Below the pieces are notes generated by a model that worked only from the letters and a program-made list of their open reading frames with translations, was not told the DNA's origin and ran no database searches. The translations under genes and the position numbers were made by a program. A stretch of DNA of 57,786 bases, taken from Prolixibacteraceae bacterium. Lineage in GTDB: Bacteria > Bacteroidota > Bacteroidia > Bacteroidales > Prolixibacteraceae. Of the stretch, positions 26,896 through 36,729 are shown in pieces; within the stretch, counting starts at the first letter, position 1; every line of letters begins with the position of its first letter. The stretch covers positions 1 through 57,786 of the forward strand of contig JAIBEY010000018.1 in the NCBI GenBank assembly GCA_019459525.1, read 5' to 3'.

Positions 26896-28353
26896 CTATT
26901 CAAGCACTTCTACAATCTCTGCCGTTTCAAATTCAGACTTTTGGCTTTCGCAAACCTGGCAACTGTAATTTAGCGGGAGCATTTTAAAAGGCGTTCCGGC
27001 CTTAATTCCTGCCAACACATCTCCGTAACGTTGATCGTAAACGGTACCGCAGATGCTACATTTCTGAATCACAAACGATTGTGTTGTGATACTTTTCGCT
27101 GGTTTCATCCACGCATCACGGCCGGGTACAGATATCTCAGCGTAGTAACGTTTGGTGAGTTCATTGAGTTTTTGTGGCAAGTCATTTTTACTGATATTTT
27201 GCTCAAACAGAAGATACTGACTGCTATTTGGGTTGAAGTCGTAAGCATAAGATATGGAATAGGTTCGGAAAATATCCATCCAGGCAGGTAAATTTAATCT
27301 TCCCTCTACTTTAATTACCACATTGGTAAACAGCTCCATCGGTTTGGTTTGGATGGAAAATGAAATTCCGAAAGTGCGGATGTCGAACAGGTCGAATCGT
27401 GAAACGATGAATTTTTTAAGTTTGTAGGCTTCTTTGTCAAGCAACGGCAAATGCCAGTTGAGCTCGAACGACGAATGCCGCATATTAATGCCGAACCGAC
27501 CAATCAACGCTTCCCAGAATATTTTATGTTCGGGCGATATTGCTTTAATCAGAAAGGTTTTCCAGGGCGTGATGCAAATTTTGCCCAGCCCGGTTTGATT
27601 GCATAAACGGCTTATTTCGCGCAGAAACTGTATCGGATACCTGTTATTTCGCCAATAAAATCCGGCCCAAAAGGTTTCGTCGTTTTCATTTTTGTTCAAT
27701 CCTTCGTAGTATGGAAAAAATCCTTCGGGAATGCGGAGTTTCTCATCGCTTTCGAAGGTGTGAACCGGAAATTTTAGCGGTAACCCGTGGATGAGTTGCT
27801 CTATGGTGATTTCCGGAGTTTTTATCCACATCTTTTCGAGGTGAATGGCTATGCTGGCAATGTCGTTGGTAAAAATAAGTCCGGGCCATTTTTTTGCTTC
27901 TTCCTGTTCCCCAAATTTCAGGTACAAAAACCAATAATTTGGGGTTTGCGAGGCAATAAAATTTAGATTTCCGAAGAACAGTGGCACCAGGTTTTGTTTG
28001 GGATCGACAATGTTCACCCGAAGCGTGTGTTTGTACTCAATTTGATCCAGCACATTTAGGTAAGTGCCGGAATGCACCCAGGCTGTTGACGGCAAAATAT
28101 CGACACAGACATACGACGAAACGACATTCTGATAGGCATATTCGCGGTCGAAAAATAGAACATTTCCGGAGTTTTCCTGAACATTGGCTGAATCTGACAT
28201 TTGATTCCGATAGAAAATAATGTCCTGCCGCGAACCGAAGAAAACGGTGTCGTTGCCAGCCTTTTCGGCCACATCTAAAATGTTGTTCAGGTAGGAGGGA
28301 GTCAAAACTCCTCCTTTGGTCAAAACTCTGGAAAGTTCAGTTTTACGATTCAT
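26896..28353 (-). CDS. Nitrite-reductase-like protein with a C-terminal rubredoxin domain
   Basis: A 485-aa protein in two parts. Residues about 1-425 show weak resemblance to a nitrite/sulfite reductase ferredoxin-like half domain but lack the Cys ligands for siroheme and 4Fe-4S. Residues about 428-478 form a rubredoxin-like domain with CSICG and, 32 residues later, CQVC. A rubredoxin iron site would make it an electron carrier. It sits 3 bp after the nitrate reductase stop, so it is probably translated with it and may pass electrons to the nitrate or nitrite reductase. The N-terminal assignment is tentative. Confidence 0.6.
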   Translation of the reverse strand: MNRKTELSRVLTKGGVLTPSYLNNILDVAEKAGNDTVFFGSRQDIIFYRNQMSDSANVQENSGNVLFFDREYAYQNVVSSYVCVDILPSTAWVHSGTYLNVLDQIEYKHTLRVNIVDPKQNLVPLFFGNLNFIASQTPNYWFLYLKFGEQEEAKKWPGLIFTNDIASIAIHLEKMWIKTPEITIEQLIHGLPLKFPVHTFESDEKLRIPEGFFPYYEGLNKNENDETFWAGFYWRNNRYPIQFLREISRLCNQTGLGKICITPWKTFLIKAISPEHKIFWEALIGRFGINMRHSSFELNWHLPLLDKEAYKLKKFIVSRFDLFDIRTFGISFSIQTKPMELFTNVVIKVEGRLNLPAWMDIFRTYSISYAYDFNPNSSQYLLFEQNISKNDLPQKLNELTKRYYAEISVPGRDAWMKPAKSITTQSFVIQKCSICGTVYDQRYGDVLAGIKAGTPFKMLPLNYSCQVCESQKSEFETAEIVEVLE

Positions 28354-28355
28354 AT

Positions 28356-31300
28356 TCAGGTGATTAATATGGGTTGGCTGAACTCTTTCATGATCTCCTT
28401 AATTTCGGGACGGCAACTGCCACAACCCAATCCGGCGCCCGATTTCTCGCAAACCGAATCAAGGTCGGTACTTCCTTTTTCAATGACTTTCAGGATATTT
28501 CCTTCGCCTACATTGTTGCACGAACAAATTATTTTTCCCAGCATGGGTTCGCTCGCTTTTCCTGTTCGAAGTAGTTTCTTCCTCAAACCCGCCAGCTCGG
28601 TTTTTTGCACAATCAGTTTCCTGAATTCAGTGAATTCGGCTTTGTCGCCCATCAGGATTGCGCCAACCAACACATCGCCTTTCACGATGCATTTTTTGTA
28701 ATAGCGTTCTGCACGGTCCAGAAATACTACTTCCTCGTACTCACCCGAATCGTCGGGAATGGTTGACAGGCCGATTGAACACAAATCGATTCCGGGAAAT
28801 TTGAGCAGATTCATCAGTACCGATCCGGAGTAAAAGCTCATAGTATTTCCGTGAAGGTATGCGGCTAAAACGCGCGCCTGTTCTTCGGCTGCCGAGGTAA
28901 TTCCGTAGAGGTTGCCTTTAAATTCGGCGATTTCGCCAATGGCAAAAATGTGTGGGTCGCTGGTTTGCAGGTATTCGTTCACCAAAATTCCGCGCCGCAG
29001 TTGCAGTACATCGGTCGCGTATTCGATATTCGGTCGGGTGCCCACCGCCAACACAATGGCGTTATACCTGACGCGGTTTCCACTCTTGAAAGTTACTTCG
29101 TACGAATGTCTATTTTCAACTGGGATCACCTGACTGATTTCGTCGTTAAACAAAATAGTCAATCCTTTTTCCTGAAGGATTTCCTTCAGCATAGTACCCG
29201 ATTCATCGTCGAGTTGGCGGTCCATCAAACGTGGATTCCGGTTCACCAACGAAGTGTCGATACCGAGTTCGAGCAGTGCTCCAGCCATTTCCAGGCCCAA
29301 AAGTCCGCCGCCAACCACCAAAATGCGATCGTCGGTTTTCAACTCGTGATTAAACAGTTCAGCATCTTTTATATCGCGGATGGTATAAACCCGTGGATAG
29401 GATGCCCATAGTGCTTTGGGCGAATTTGCCCGCGAACCGGTTGCTAAAATTAACTTGTCGTAGGTATATTGCTGACCTTTTGTTCCATACGCAAGCTTTT
29501 TATCTTTATCAATTTTTTTCAGTCCAACCCCTGCAATAAGTTGTACGTTCAGTTGTGCCAACTCCTCCTTGTTCGTTTTCTGAAGTTTGGTCCAGCTTAA
29601 ACTTCCGGAGATAAAATCGGGCAATAAAATTCGGTTGTAAAAGGCTTCGGTTTCTTTCGACAGGATGATTATTTCGTCAGACGTATTTTTCTTGCGAAAT
29701 GCGCGGACAAACTCAAGCGCAGCAGCGCCTGCGCCTGCAATGAGTATTGTTTCTTTTTCTTTCCTGAATTTCCGGACCTCAACTACAGAATATTTAAAGT
29801 CGGGTTCCTTCGATTTCGGATCGACCAGATCGAGCGTTAGATTATTGGTGCGAACCGAATTCCCGGAGAAGATTTTGCCCCAGTGCATGGGCAGAAACAC
29901 TACGCCAGCCTTGATTTCGTCGGTAATTTTAAGAGGAACCTGCACTGTGCCGCGGTTCCCCAAAATCTCAACGATATCGCCATCGTTTAAGTGTCGTGAA
30001 TCGGCATCTTTGGAATTCATTTCCAGAAAAGAGCCATCAATGTGCTGGCGCAGTTTTTCAACCTTTCCAGTGCGTGTCATCGTGTGCCATTGATCGCGAA
30101 CGCGGCATGTGGTAAGCACCAGCGGATATTCCGATGTCGGCGGTTCAGATTCATTTTCAGGATTAACGGCCAAAATTCGGGCTTTTTGGTCAGGAGTAAA
30201 AAAACGTCCGTCTTCGAAAAGTCGTTTGGCACGTCCGTCATCTTTCCCCAAAAATGGCCATTGTGCCGTGCCTTTTTCCTTCAGGTAATTGTAATCCAGT
30301 TTTTCGATGGAAATATGAGTTCCGGCGGTTAGCTGCTTGTATTCATCAAATACTTCCTGACTGTTCCTGAATTCGAACCCGGGATAGCCCATCTGGCGAG
30401 CAACACGGCAAATAATTTCGTAGTCGGGAAGGACTTTTCCGGGGCCATCAATTACTTTCTCGAGGTAACTGATCCGGCGTTCGGAGTTGGTCATGGTTCC
30501 TTCTTTTTCGAGCCAACCAGCCGCCGGAAAGACCACATCAGCAAAAGGAACGGTGTCCGATTTTTCTGAAATATCCTGAACGACAACGAACTTCGCTTTT
30601 TTCAGGGCCGCTTCAACTTTGGCCGAATTGGGCAAACTCACCAACGGATTGGTGCAAATGATCCAGATAGCTTTCAGCTTTCCGGAGTCGAGGGCATCAA
30701 TCATTTCAGTCGCCGAATAGCCGGGTTTCGCCGGAATATTTTCGACTCCCCAGAAGTCGGCCACTTCTTTGCGGTGATTTTCATTCGCCAGATCGCGGTG
30801 GGCAGGTAATAAATTGCACATTCCACCAACCTCACGGCCGCCCATCGCATTGGGTTGGCCAGTCAGCGAAAATGGCCCCGATCCGGGTTTGCCGATTTGC
30901 CCGGTAATGAGCGAAAGATTGATGAGCGAAAGGTTTTTGTTTACCCCGATCACGCTTTGGTTGAGGCCCATCGCCCACATCGAAATATAGCCTTTGGCAT
31001 TACCGATGTAGCTGGCGGCAAGCCGGATATCTTCAATCGAAACACCACAGATCTCAGCAGCTTTTTCGAGCGAAGTTTCCATCACTTTCTGTTGGTAATC
31101 CTTGAAGCCGGTGGCATGTTCGTTGATGAATTTCTGATCAATGTTTCCATCTTCAATCAGGCAACGCCCAATCGCGTTGTTCAGAAAAACATCGGTTCCG
31201 GGATTGAGTGGCAGGTGCAAATCGGCCACCGAACAGCTTTGTGTGTGGCGCGGGTCGGCCACGATAATTTTGACATCCGGATTTTTCATTTTGTGAGCTT

Positions 31301-31868
31301 CAATTCTCCGGAATAAAATGGGGTGGCACCAGGCCGGATTGGCTCCAGTTATAAAAAAGCAGTCGGCCAGCTCAATGTCTTCGTAGGCAATCGGAACAGC
31401 ATCTTCGCCAAGCTGCATTTTGTAGCCAACAACAGCCGAACTCATGCACAGGCGCGAATTGGTATCAATGTTATTTGTCTTCCAAAAGCCCTTGGCCAAC
31501 TTGGTTGCCACGTAATATTCTTCGGTCAGGCATTGGCCTGAAACATAGAATCCAACCGAGTCGGGGCCGAATTTTTCAATGAGGGTTTTGAAAACCTGCG
31601 AAACACGTTCAACAGCAACCGGCCATTCAACTTGTTTCAGCGGATAACCTTTTGCAGCGCGCATTTGCGGAACAAGAAGCCGGTCGTCAGTTTTATTCAC
31701 CACATAATGAAGATTCAGACCTTTTGAGCAAAGTTTTCCTTTATTTACCGGGTGATCAGGATCTCCTTTTACTGAAACTTTCCCGTTCTTATTTTTGGTT
31801 ACGATTACACCGCATCCAACCCCACAATAGGAGCAAGTCGATTTATATGGCTTTGTCAAATGACTCAT
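28356..31868 (-). CDS. nasA: Assimilatory nitrate reductase fused to FAD/NAD reductase and BFD domain
   Basis: A 1170-aa fusion. Residues about 1-680 are a molybdenum bis-MGD nitrate reductase: a 4Fe-4S site with C12, C15, C19 and C47, then the Mo-cofactor domains and the terminal dinucleotide-binding fold. Residues about 682-1100 are a pyridine nucleotide-disulfide oxidoreductase (LIAGAGAAALEF; GGGLLGLEMAG) like the NasB/NirB N-terminus. Residues about 1110-1165 are a BFD-like [2Fe-2S] domain (CSCNNVGEGN; GLGCGSC). In other bacteria NasC and NasB are separate; here NADH oxidation and nitrate reduction are joined in one chain. No Tat signal: cytoplasmic. Confidence 0.92.
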   Translation of the reverse strand: MSHLTKPYKSTCSYCGVGCGVIVTKNKNGKVSVKGDPDHPVNKGKLCSKGLNLHYVVNKTDDRLLVPQMRAAKGYPLKQVEWPVAVERVSQVFKTLIEKFGPDSVGFYVSGQCLTEEYYVATKLAKGFWKTNNIDTNSRLCMSSAVVGYKMQLGEDAVPIAYEDIELADCFFITGANPAWCHPILFRRIEAHKMKNPDVKIIVADPRHTQSCSVADLHLPLNPGTDVFLNNAIGRCLIEDGNIDQKFINEHATGFKDYQQKVMETSLEKAAEICGVSIEDIRLAASYIGNAKGYISMWAMGLNQSVIGVNKNLSLINLSLITGQIGKPGSGPFSLTGQPNAMGGREVGGMCNLLPAHRDLANENHRKEVADFWGVENIPAKPGYSATEMIDALDSGKLKAIWIICTNPLVSLPNSAKVEAALKKAKFVVVQDISEKSDTVPFADVVFPAAGWLEKEGTMTNSERRISYLEKVIDGPGKVLPDYEIICRVARQMGYPGFEFRNSQEVFDEYKQLTAGTHISIEKLDYNYLKEKGTAQWPFLGKDDGRAKRLFEDGRFFTPDQKARILAVNPENESEPPTSEYPLVLTTCRVRDQWHTMTRTGKVEKLRQHIDGSFLEMNSKDADSRHLNDGDIVEILGNRGTVQVPLKITDEIKAGVVFLPMHWGKIFSGNSVRTNNLTLDLVDPKSKEPDFKYSVVEVRKFRKEKETILIAGAGAAALEFVRAFRKKNTSDEIIILSKETEAFYNRILLPDFISGSLSWTKLQKTNKEELAQLNVQLIAGVGLKKIDKDKKLAYGTKGQQYTYDKLILATGSRANSPKALWASYPRVYTIRDIKDAELFNHELKTDDRILVVGGGLLGLEMAGALLELGIDTSLVNRNPRLMDRQLDDESGTMLKEILQEKGLTILFNDEISQVIPVENRHSYEVTFKSGNRVRYNAIVLAVGTRPNIEYATDVLQLRRGILVNEYLQTSDPHIFAIGEIAEFKGNLYGITSAAEEQARVLAAYLHGNTMSFYSGSVLMNLLKFPGIDLCSIGLSTIPDDSGEYEEVVFLDRAERYYKKCIVKGDVLVGAILMGDKAEFTEFRKLIVQKTELAGLRKKLLRTGKASEPMLGKIICSCNNVGEGNILKVIEKGSTDLDSVCEKSGAGLGCGSCRPEIKEIMKEFSQPILIT

Positions 31869-31903
31869 TGTTGCATTCGGTCTGTAATTTAAGTAAGAAT
31901 GGA

Positions 31904-33256
31904 TTAATGTTTGTGAATTCCATTTTCAACCGGAACCGGTATTATTTCGGGTTGCAGTGTGCTGTCAAGGTTATCAGACAGAGACAGGCGAGGTACAATA
32001 AAGAAAGCGGAAAGGGAAATGAGCGAGACTGCCATGCCAATGTACATGAGGCCATGCTGGTAAGTTACGCCTTCCATTTTCAGAACAAATCCCATGAGCA
32101 TGGCGCCAAGGTTGCCACCTGCACCGACTATTCCAGATACCATACCAATTGCCCGTTTGTTCATGTAAGGAACTACCGAGTAGGTTGCTCCGTTGCCCAT
32201 TTTAACGAACAACGCAAAAATTACCAGTGAAACAACGGCCATGACTAATCCATTCATTCTTGAGAACATGACGATTCCGAGTCCGGCGAGAAAGAGGCTG
32301 GTACCTAAAACCCAGGTTCTTCCCCGTAATCCTTTGGTCTTATTTACCTTGTCGCTGATGATTCCTCCGAGCGCCCGTGCGAAAATATTCATGAACCCGA
32401 ATATTCCAGCCAGAATTCCGGCTGTAGCAAGTGATAAACCGTACGTATCTTTAAAATAGAGCGCAGCAATATTGTCTATAGTGATTTCTACTCCAAACGA
32501 ACAACCATAGATGAAAAACAAGATCCAAACCCTGCGATCTTTCAATATCTCACCGATTTTAACCGGCTCCAGGTTTTTCTTCCCTTCTTCACTGTTCCGT
32601 TTTATGTCTTTGAAGTTGCCTTCAGGAGTATCCTGTGTAAATTTGTAATAGATAAAACCCATCAGAATCATAGCAGCGCCGGGAATGATCATGCTGTAAC
32701 GCCATGCAAGCGAATTGGTGAATCCGAGTGCAACAAAGCCTGCAAAAATCAATGGCATAATGATTTGAGCCAAGCCACCGCCCAAATTGCCCCATCCGGC
32801 AGCAATTGCATTTGCCGAGCCGATCACATTCGATCCAAACATGGCCGAAGTGTGATACTGTGTGATAACGAACGAAGCGCCAATTGCACCAATTGCCAGC
32901 CGGGCAATGATGAAAGTCTCGTAGCTGTGCGAAAATCCGATCATGATGACAGGTATTGCCCCTACTATCAGAAGAACCGAATATGTAATCCGAGGTCCGA
33001 TTTTATCGCATATCCAGCCAATCAGCAGTCGTGCAAAAATGGTAATCGAAACAGAAGCAATGATGATGTTACCAATTTGCGATTTGGTTAGATTAAACTC
33101 TTCGCGAACAACAGCCATGAGCGGGGCAATGGCAAACCAAGCGAAAAAACTGATTAGAAAGGCCATCCAGGTTAAATGGAAGGCACGCATTTGTGGAGTT
33201 TTTAGGCTGAATAAGTTAATCGCTTCAGCCTTGCCGATTGTTTGTGTTACTTTCAT
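31904..33256 (-). CDS. Nitrate/nitrite transporter, NarK/NasA type (MFS)
   Basis: A 450-aa MFS transporter of the nitrate/nitrite porter family, with 12 helices. The Gly-rich signature is visible in NAIAAGWGNLGGGLAQ (helix 5) and in GMVSGIVGAGGNLGAML (helix 11). It is the first gene of the minus-strand nitrate operon, 35 bp upstream of the nitrate reductase, and brings nitrate into the cell for assimilation. Confidence 0.92.
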   Translation of the reverse strand: MKVTQTIGKAEAINLFSLKTPQMRAFHLTWMAFLISFFAWFAIAPLMAVVREEFNLTKSQIGNIIIASVSITIFARLLIGWICDKIGPRITYSVLLIVGAIPVIMIGFSHSYETFIIARLAIGAIGASFVITQYHTSAMFGSNVIGSANAIAAGWGNLGGGLAQIIMPLIFAGFVALGFTNSLAWRYSMIIPGAAMILMGFIYYKFTQDTPEGNFKDIKRNSEEGKKNLEPVKIGEILKDRRVWILFFIYGCSFGVEITIDNIAALYFKDTYGLSLATAGILAGIFGFMNIFARALGGIISDKVNKTKGLRGRTWVLGTSLFLAGLGIVMFSRMNGLVMAVVSLVIFALFVKMGNGATYSVVPYMNKRAIGMVSGIVGAGGNLGAMLMGFVLKMEGVTYQHGLMYIGMAVSLISLSAFFIVPRLSLSDNLDSTLQPEIIPVPVENGIHKH

Positions 33257-34085
33257 TGTAGTTTTTTTTTAGTGGTAATATTTAGGCTGACTAGTTATAG
33301 TGGTTTTATATTTTGATGGACTGAATGATTAACTAGATTAAATACTAAAACATCTTTTATTCTGCAATAATATTCATTCTATATTAATTGAATGTTAATT
33401 AGATATTTAATTAGTGATTTTTATATCATTTGTTTTGTATTATTAAGTAATATATGTAAAAATGATGTTTTATTATTGTTTTATGTGTCAAAATGTCATT
33501 TGTAGAATATTGCTGTGCAAAGCTGATGTGTGTGCATCAATTCTAAAACCTATAGGTTAATATGGATTTACAGAAGTGAAAAGAGAATAATATCCACAAT
33601 CAGGAGTGATTATTATGTAGAGTTGCTTTGAATGAATCGGGAAATCGTCCGGAGTCCGCCCTTGCGTGTAGTTTCCTATGTTTTAGCTAACTAAAAGGGC
33701 TACGCAAACAGATGTTTAGTATAGATTTTCGGGGCTTGACAGTTCAATTTTTCATCTCGACAGAGAAATTCAATAAAAAGATTCAGCAGACGGTTTCACT
33801 GAGAATTTGTATATTTAGCTGGACAATACATTGATAAACAGAAATAAAACATGACAGGAACAAATGACCTGCGTTAACAAAAAAGATATGAAAATTAGGG
33901 TTTTGGTGCGGACAACAAAGCTAAATTTAATCAGCTTTTAAGTGTAAATTGTCAGCTTTAGTTACTTTGTAAAGTTTAATGATAATTAGTTGAAAAGAAT
34001 AATAGACATTGTGCAGACTTTATATGCAGATGTTATAAGAATTAGATAAATTATTAACTGTCGTTGTAAATATTGAATGATTATT
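33257..34085. other. Long intergenic region with an attC relic
   Basis: About 830 bp, very AT-rich, between the divergent nitrate transporter and the ELWxxDGT protein. It contains the lone half attC at 33636-33686 and a GGCTTGACAG motif near 33732 similar to one inside the cassette-array palindromes. No gene is supported. The promoters of both flanking genes should be here. Confidence 0.5.
33636..33686 (+). repeat. Solitary 3' half of an attC-like palindrome
   Basis: About 50 bp matching the right half of the 124-bp attC-like repeats of the 46-51 kb array: GGAAATCG, then AGTCCGCCC, then TGCGTGTAG, TTTCCTA and a degraded GTTA. The left half is absent. It lies 10 kb from the integrase and is probably a decayed attC left by a former cassette. 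Confidence 0.65.
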
Positions 34086-36254
34086 ATGAAAATCTTCATT
34101 TGTACGATCGCTTTTGTAAACATATTGGTTATTAATTCGTTTTGTCAGGATACCTTGAAGGCGGTATTGGTAAAAGATATTAAGCAGGTTTCATCGTCCA
34201 ATTCCAATGACAATTCTTCGTGGCCAAGAAATTTTAAAGTTCTTCCGGATAAACTCATGTTTATTGCATCCTTGGACCCCAATTCAAATTTCTATGATTT
34301 GTGGACTTCAGATGGGACAGATAAAGGAACTGTGCGCATAATTGCTGCAAACTCAAATTATCCGCCTGTTGTAATAGATGGCATGACTGTATGGGGTAAT
34401 AAAATTATTTACACAGCCAATGATGGTTATTTAGGGTACGAACCGTGGATTTCGGATGGAACACCGAATAACACCAGAATGATTAAAGATATTAAACCGA
34501 ACAACTCCAATTATTCATCAGTGGATGGGTCGGAACCGAGGCATTTCAAAATTTTTAAAGATAAAGCATATTTCCAGGCAGACACCTGGTATGGAAGTCA
34601 ATTATTTGTAACTGATGGGACAACTGATGGGACAGTTATGTTGACGAAAACCGGGACTGGCGACAGAGAACCTTCAGGGTTTATTGAGTTTAACGACAAA
34701 CTGTTTTTTTCTTGCCAAAATCACTTCGGCACCATGGCGCAATTATGGGTAACCGATGGAACTGTTGATGGAACTTACGAATTCAAGGCTATAGATAATG
34801 GGTATGTACCATCAGGGTTTCCATCAAAAGTGTATAAAAATAAACTTTATTTCACAGCAAACATTGATAGTTTAGGTTCTGAATTATGGGTTTGCGATGG
34901 AACAAATTCAGGAACCAAATTATTTAAAGATATAAATGAAACAAAAGAGAGAGGTTCAAACCCACATGGATTTACTATTTTTAGAGATACCCTTTATTTT
35001 ATTGCTGATGATGGAATTCACGGAAATGAACTTTGGTGTACAAATGGAGATACAACTTATCTGGTAAAAGATATATTTTTAAATGGCGGAGGCTTGGATT
35101 ATTCAGATTTGTATGTACTACGGAATAAATTATTTTTTGGTGCACGTCAAAATGTTAATGATTTAAACTCGCAATTATGGGCTTCAAATGGAACCGCAGA
35201 TAGTACAATAGAAATTTTGTCAAATGATGGTAATGAAATTGAATACGCATCTTCTTTTGTCGAATGGAAAGGAAAAATTGTATTTGTTTCCGGGAGATAC
35301 AACAAACAACTATGGATCACTGATGGCACCTCTCAGAATACTTACCCTGCTTTGCCTGATTCAATAACAAGATGGAATGCTTTAGAATCTTCTTCAATAG
35401 TTAATTTTAAGGGAGATCTTTATTTTAATGCCAATTATGCCGATTCGATTGGTTATGAGCTTTATAAATTGGAAGTTGATTCAAGTTTGATCCGTCCAAA
35501 TATTTCACTACATCCAATATCCAGAAATACCTGTATTGGCGATTCCGCTTTTTTTGAAGTGAAAGTCTCAGGTAGGCCCGATTTTAAATTCCAATGGATG
35601 AAAGATGACAATCCTATTGATAACGCGACAAAAGCTACCTATAAAATTGCAAATGTAAGTATTGAAGATGCTGGGAATTACTCTTGTCTCATCAAAAACA
35701 GTGTTGGAGAAATTATGTCTAATTCCACATCTTTAGGAGTATATGAGCTAAGTTCTCTTTTTGAAGTGGTGGAGGATTCTAGATATGGTTTTTACGTCAT
35801 AAAATATACAGGGAATGCACCCTCGACGGCTATCTACCATTGGGATTTTAACGAAGGAGAAATTATATCAGGTTCAGGCCAAGGTCCATACCATGTTGCA
35901 TGGAGAAGTTCTGGACAAAAAGAAATATCGTTAACTGTAATGCTGAATAACTGTTCTTCAGAGACGGTTAAAACTATTGAAACAATACTAACAACTAATG
36001 ATTTCATTAATACCTTGAGTCCCATCGTTTCAATTTATCCAAATCCTGTAAAATCAAATCTGACATTAGATTTTAATAAATCAGCAGATCGAAAAAAAGT
36101 TTCACTATTTGATTTATATGGACATCTAATAGTTGAAAAAAAAACTGATGAAATCAGTCTTAATCTTAATCTTTCAAAAATAACATCAGGCATGTACTAT
36201 ATTAGAGTTCAAGATGATACTTCTACTATCATTAAAAAGATTATAAAAGAATAA
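34086..36254 (+). CDS. Secreted ELWxxDGT-repeat protein with Ig domain and T9SS sorting tail
   Basis: A ~722-aa exported protein. A signal peptide (to about SFCQ) precedes eight or more repeats of the form LWxxDGTxxGT (for example LWTSDGT, LFVTDGT, LWVTDGT, LWITDGT), likely a propeller-like structure. An immunoglobulin-like domain follows (about 475-560, with GNYSC), then a PKD-like segment, then a type IX secretion tail (SIYPNPVKSNLTLDF to IIKE). It is probably released or anchored on the cell surface; binding partner unknown. An ATG 9 bp upstream is an alternative start. Confidence 0.85.
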   Translation: MKIFICTIAFVNILVINSFCQDTLKAVLVKDIKQVSSSNSNDNSSWPRNFKVLPDKLMFIASLDPNSNFYDLWTSDGTDKGTVRIIAANSNYPPVVIDGMTVWGNKIIYTANDGYLGYEPWISDGTPNNTRMIKDIKPNNSNYSSVDGSEPRHFKIFKDKAYFQADTWYGSQLFVTDGTTDGTVMLTKTGTGDREPSGFIEFNDKLFFSCQNHFGTMAQLWVTDGTVDGTYEFKAIDNGYVPSGFPSKVYKNKLYFTANIDSLGSELWVCDGTNSGTKLFKDINETKERGSNPHGFTIFRDTLYFIADDGIHGNELWCTNGDTTYLVKDIFLNGGGLDYSDLYVLRNKLFFGARQNVNDLNSQLWASNGTADSTIEILSNDGNEIEYASSFVEWKGKIVFVSGRYNKQLWITDGTSQNTYPALPDSITRWNALESSSIVNFKGDLYFNANYADSIGYELYKLEVDSSLIRPNISLHPISRNTCIGDSAFFEVKVSGRPDFKFQWMKDDNPIDNATKATYKIANVSIEDAGNYSCLIKNSVGEIMSNSTSLGVYELSSLFEVVEDSRYGFYVIKYTGNAPSTAIYHWDFNEGEIISGSGQGPYHVAWRSSGQKEISLTVMLNNCSSETVKTIETILTTNDFINTLSPIVSIYPNPVKSNLTLDFNKSADRKKVSLFDLYGHLIVEKKTDEISLNLNLSKITSGMYYIRVQDDTSTIIKKIIKE

Positions 36255-36450
36255 ACTTATAAAATGACCACAATAAATAGGACTTTAAGCGGTGAGCAGC
36301 ACCCTGCATGAATTCCCGGTAGAACTACATCCGCATGCCATATTTGTTGACTTATAACGAGATAGGTGTCCCGGATGTAAAACTAAAAAAGGTCACAGGA
36401 TCGTTCACATACCAACTGATTTAAGTGGGTATGTTTTGATGTGATAAAAG

Positions 36451-36504
36451 ACCAAAAAGCCACAAAATCAATGATTTGTGGCTTTTTGGTTGGGTTTGGA
36501 ACCC
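36451..36504. repeat. Long stem-loop plus small palindrome, copy B of a repeated module
   Basis: ACCAAAAAGCCACAAA pairs over 16 bp with TTTGTGGCTTTTTGGT, loop 8 nt. It is followed by GGGTTTGGAACCCC and a GTCGGGGTA segment. The same order, with about 70 percent identity by eye, is found at 20384-20445. It may be a terminator, or the attachment site used by the neighbouring mobilizable element. Confidence 0.6.
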
Positions 36505-36586
36505 CATTTTGTCGGGGTAGCCGGGCGAAGGATATAATCTCTTAAATATTGGTTGTCAATTATATATATGATCCTGTTTCAATCTT

Positions 36587-36607
36587 GGGCACCTATTAGG
36601 GCACCTA
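36587..36607. repeat. Direct repeat GGGCACCTA x2
   Basis: Two copies of GGGCACCTA separated by TTA. Short tandem half-sites near the end of a mobile element can be recombinase arm sites or regulator sites. No integrase gene remains next to it. Confidence 0.4.
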
Positions 36608-36729
36608 AATTTTAAACATTTATTTTCTTGTAAATGAACGATGAAAAGAACGATTTTGACCAAAGTTAATCAAACTTTATCAAAATTCATAGAAGTGAAT
36701 TAAAACTATTTTTGGTCATTCAACTAACT

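Larger units (their letters stand above)
36255..36729. other. Non-coding left flank of the mobilizable element
   Basis: 475 bp without a gene. It holds a 16-bp stem-loop with a second small hairpin (36451-36504) and a 9-bp direct repeat (36587-36607). The sequence changes character here, so an element boundary is likely within this stretch. Confidence 0.5.

Noticed and set aside
29665-30093. 142-codon + strand frame within the nitrate reductase gene
   Set aside because: It is a shadow of the long minus-strand gene, which has complete motifs across this stretch.
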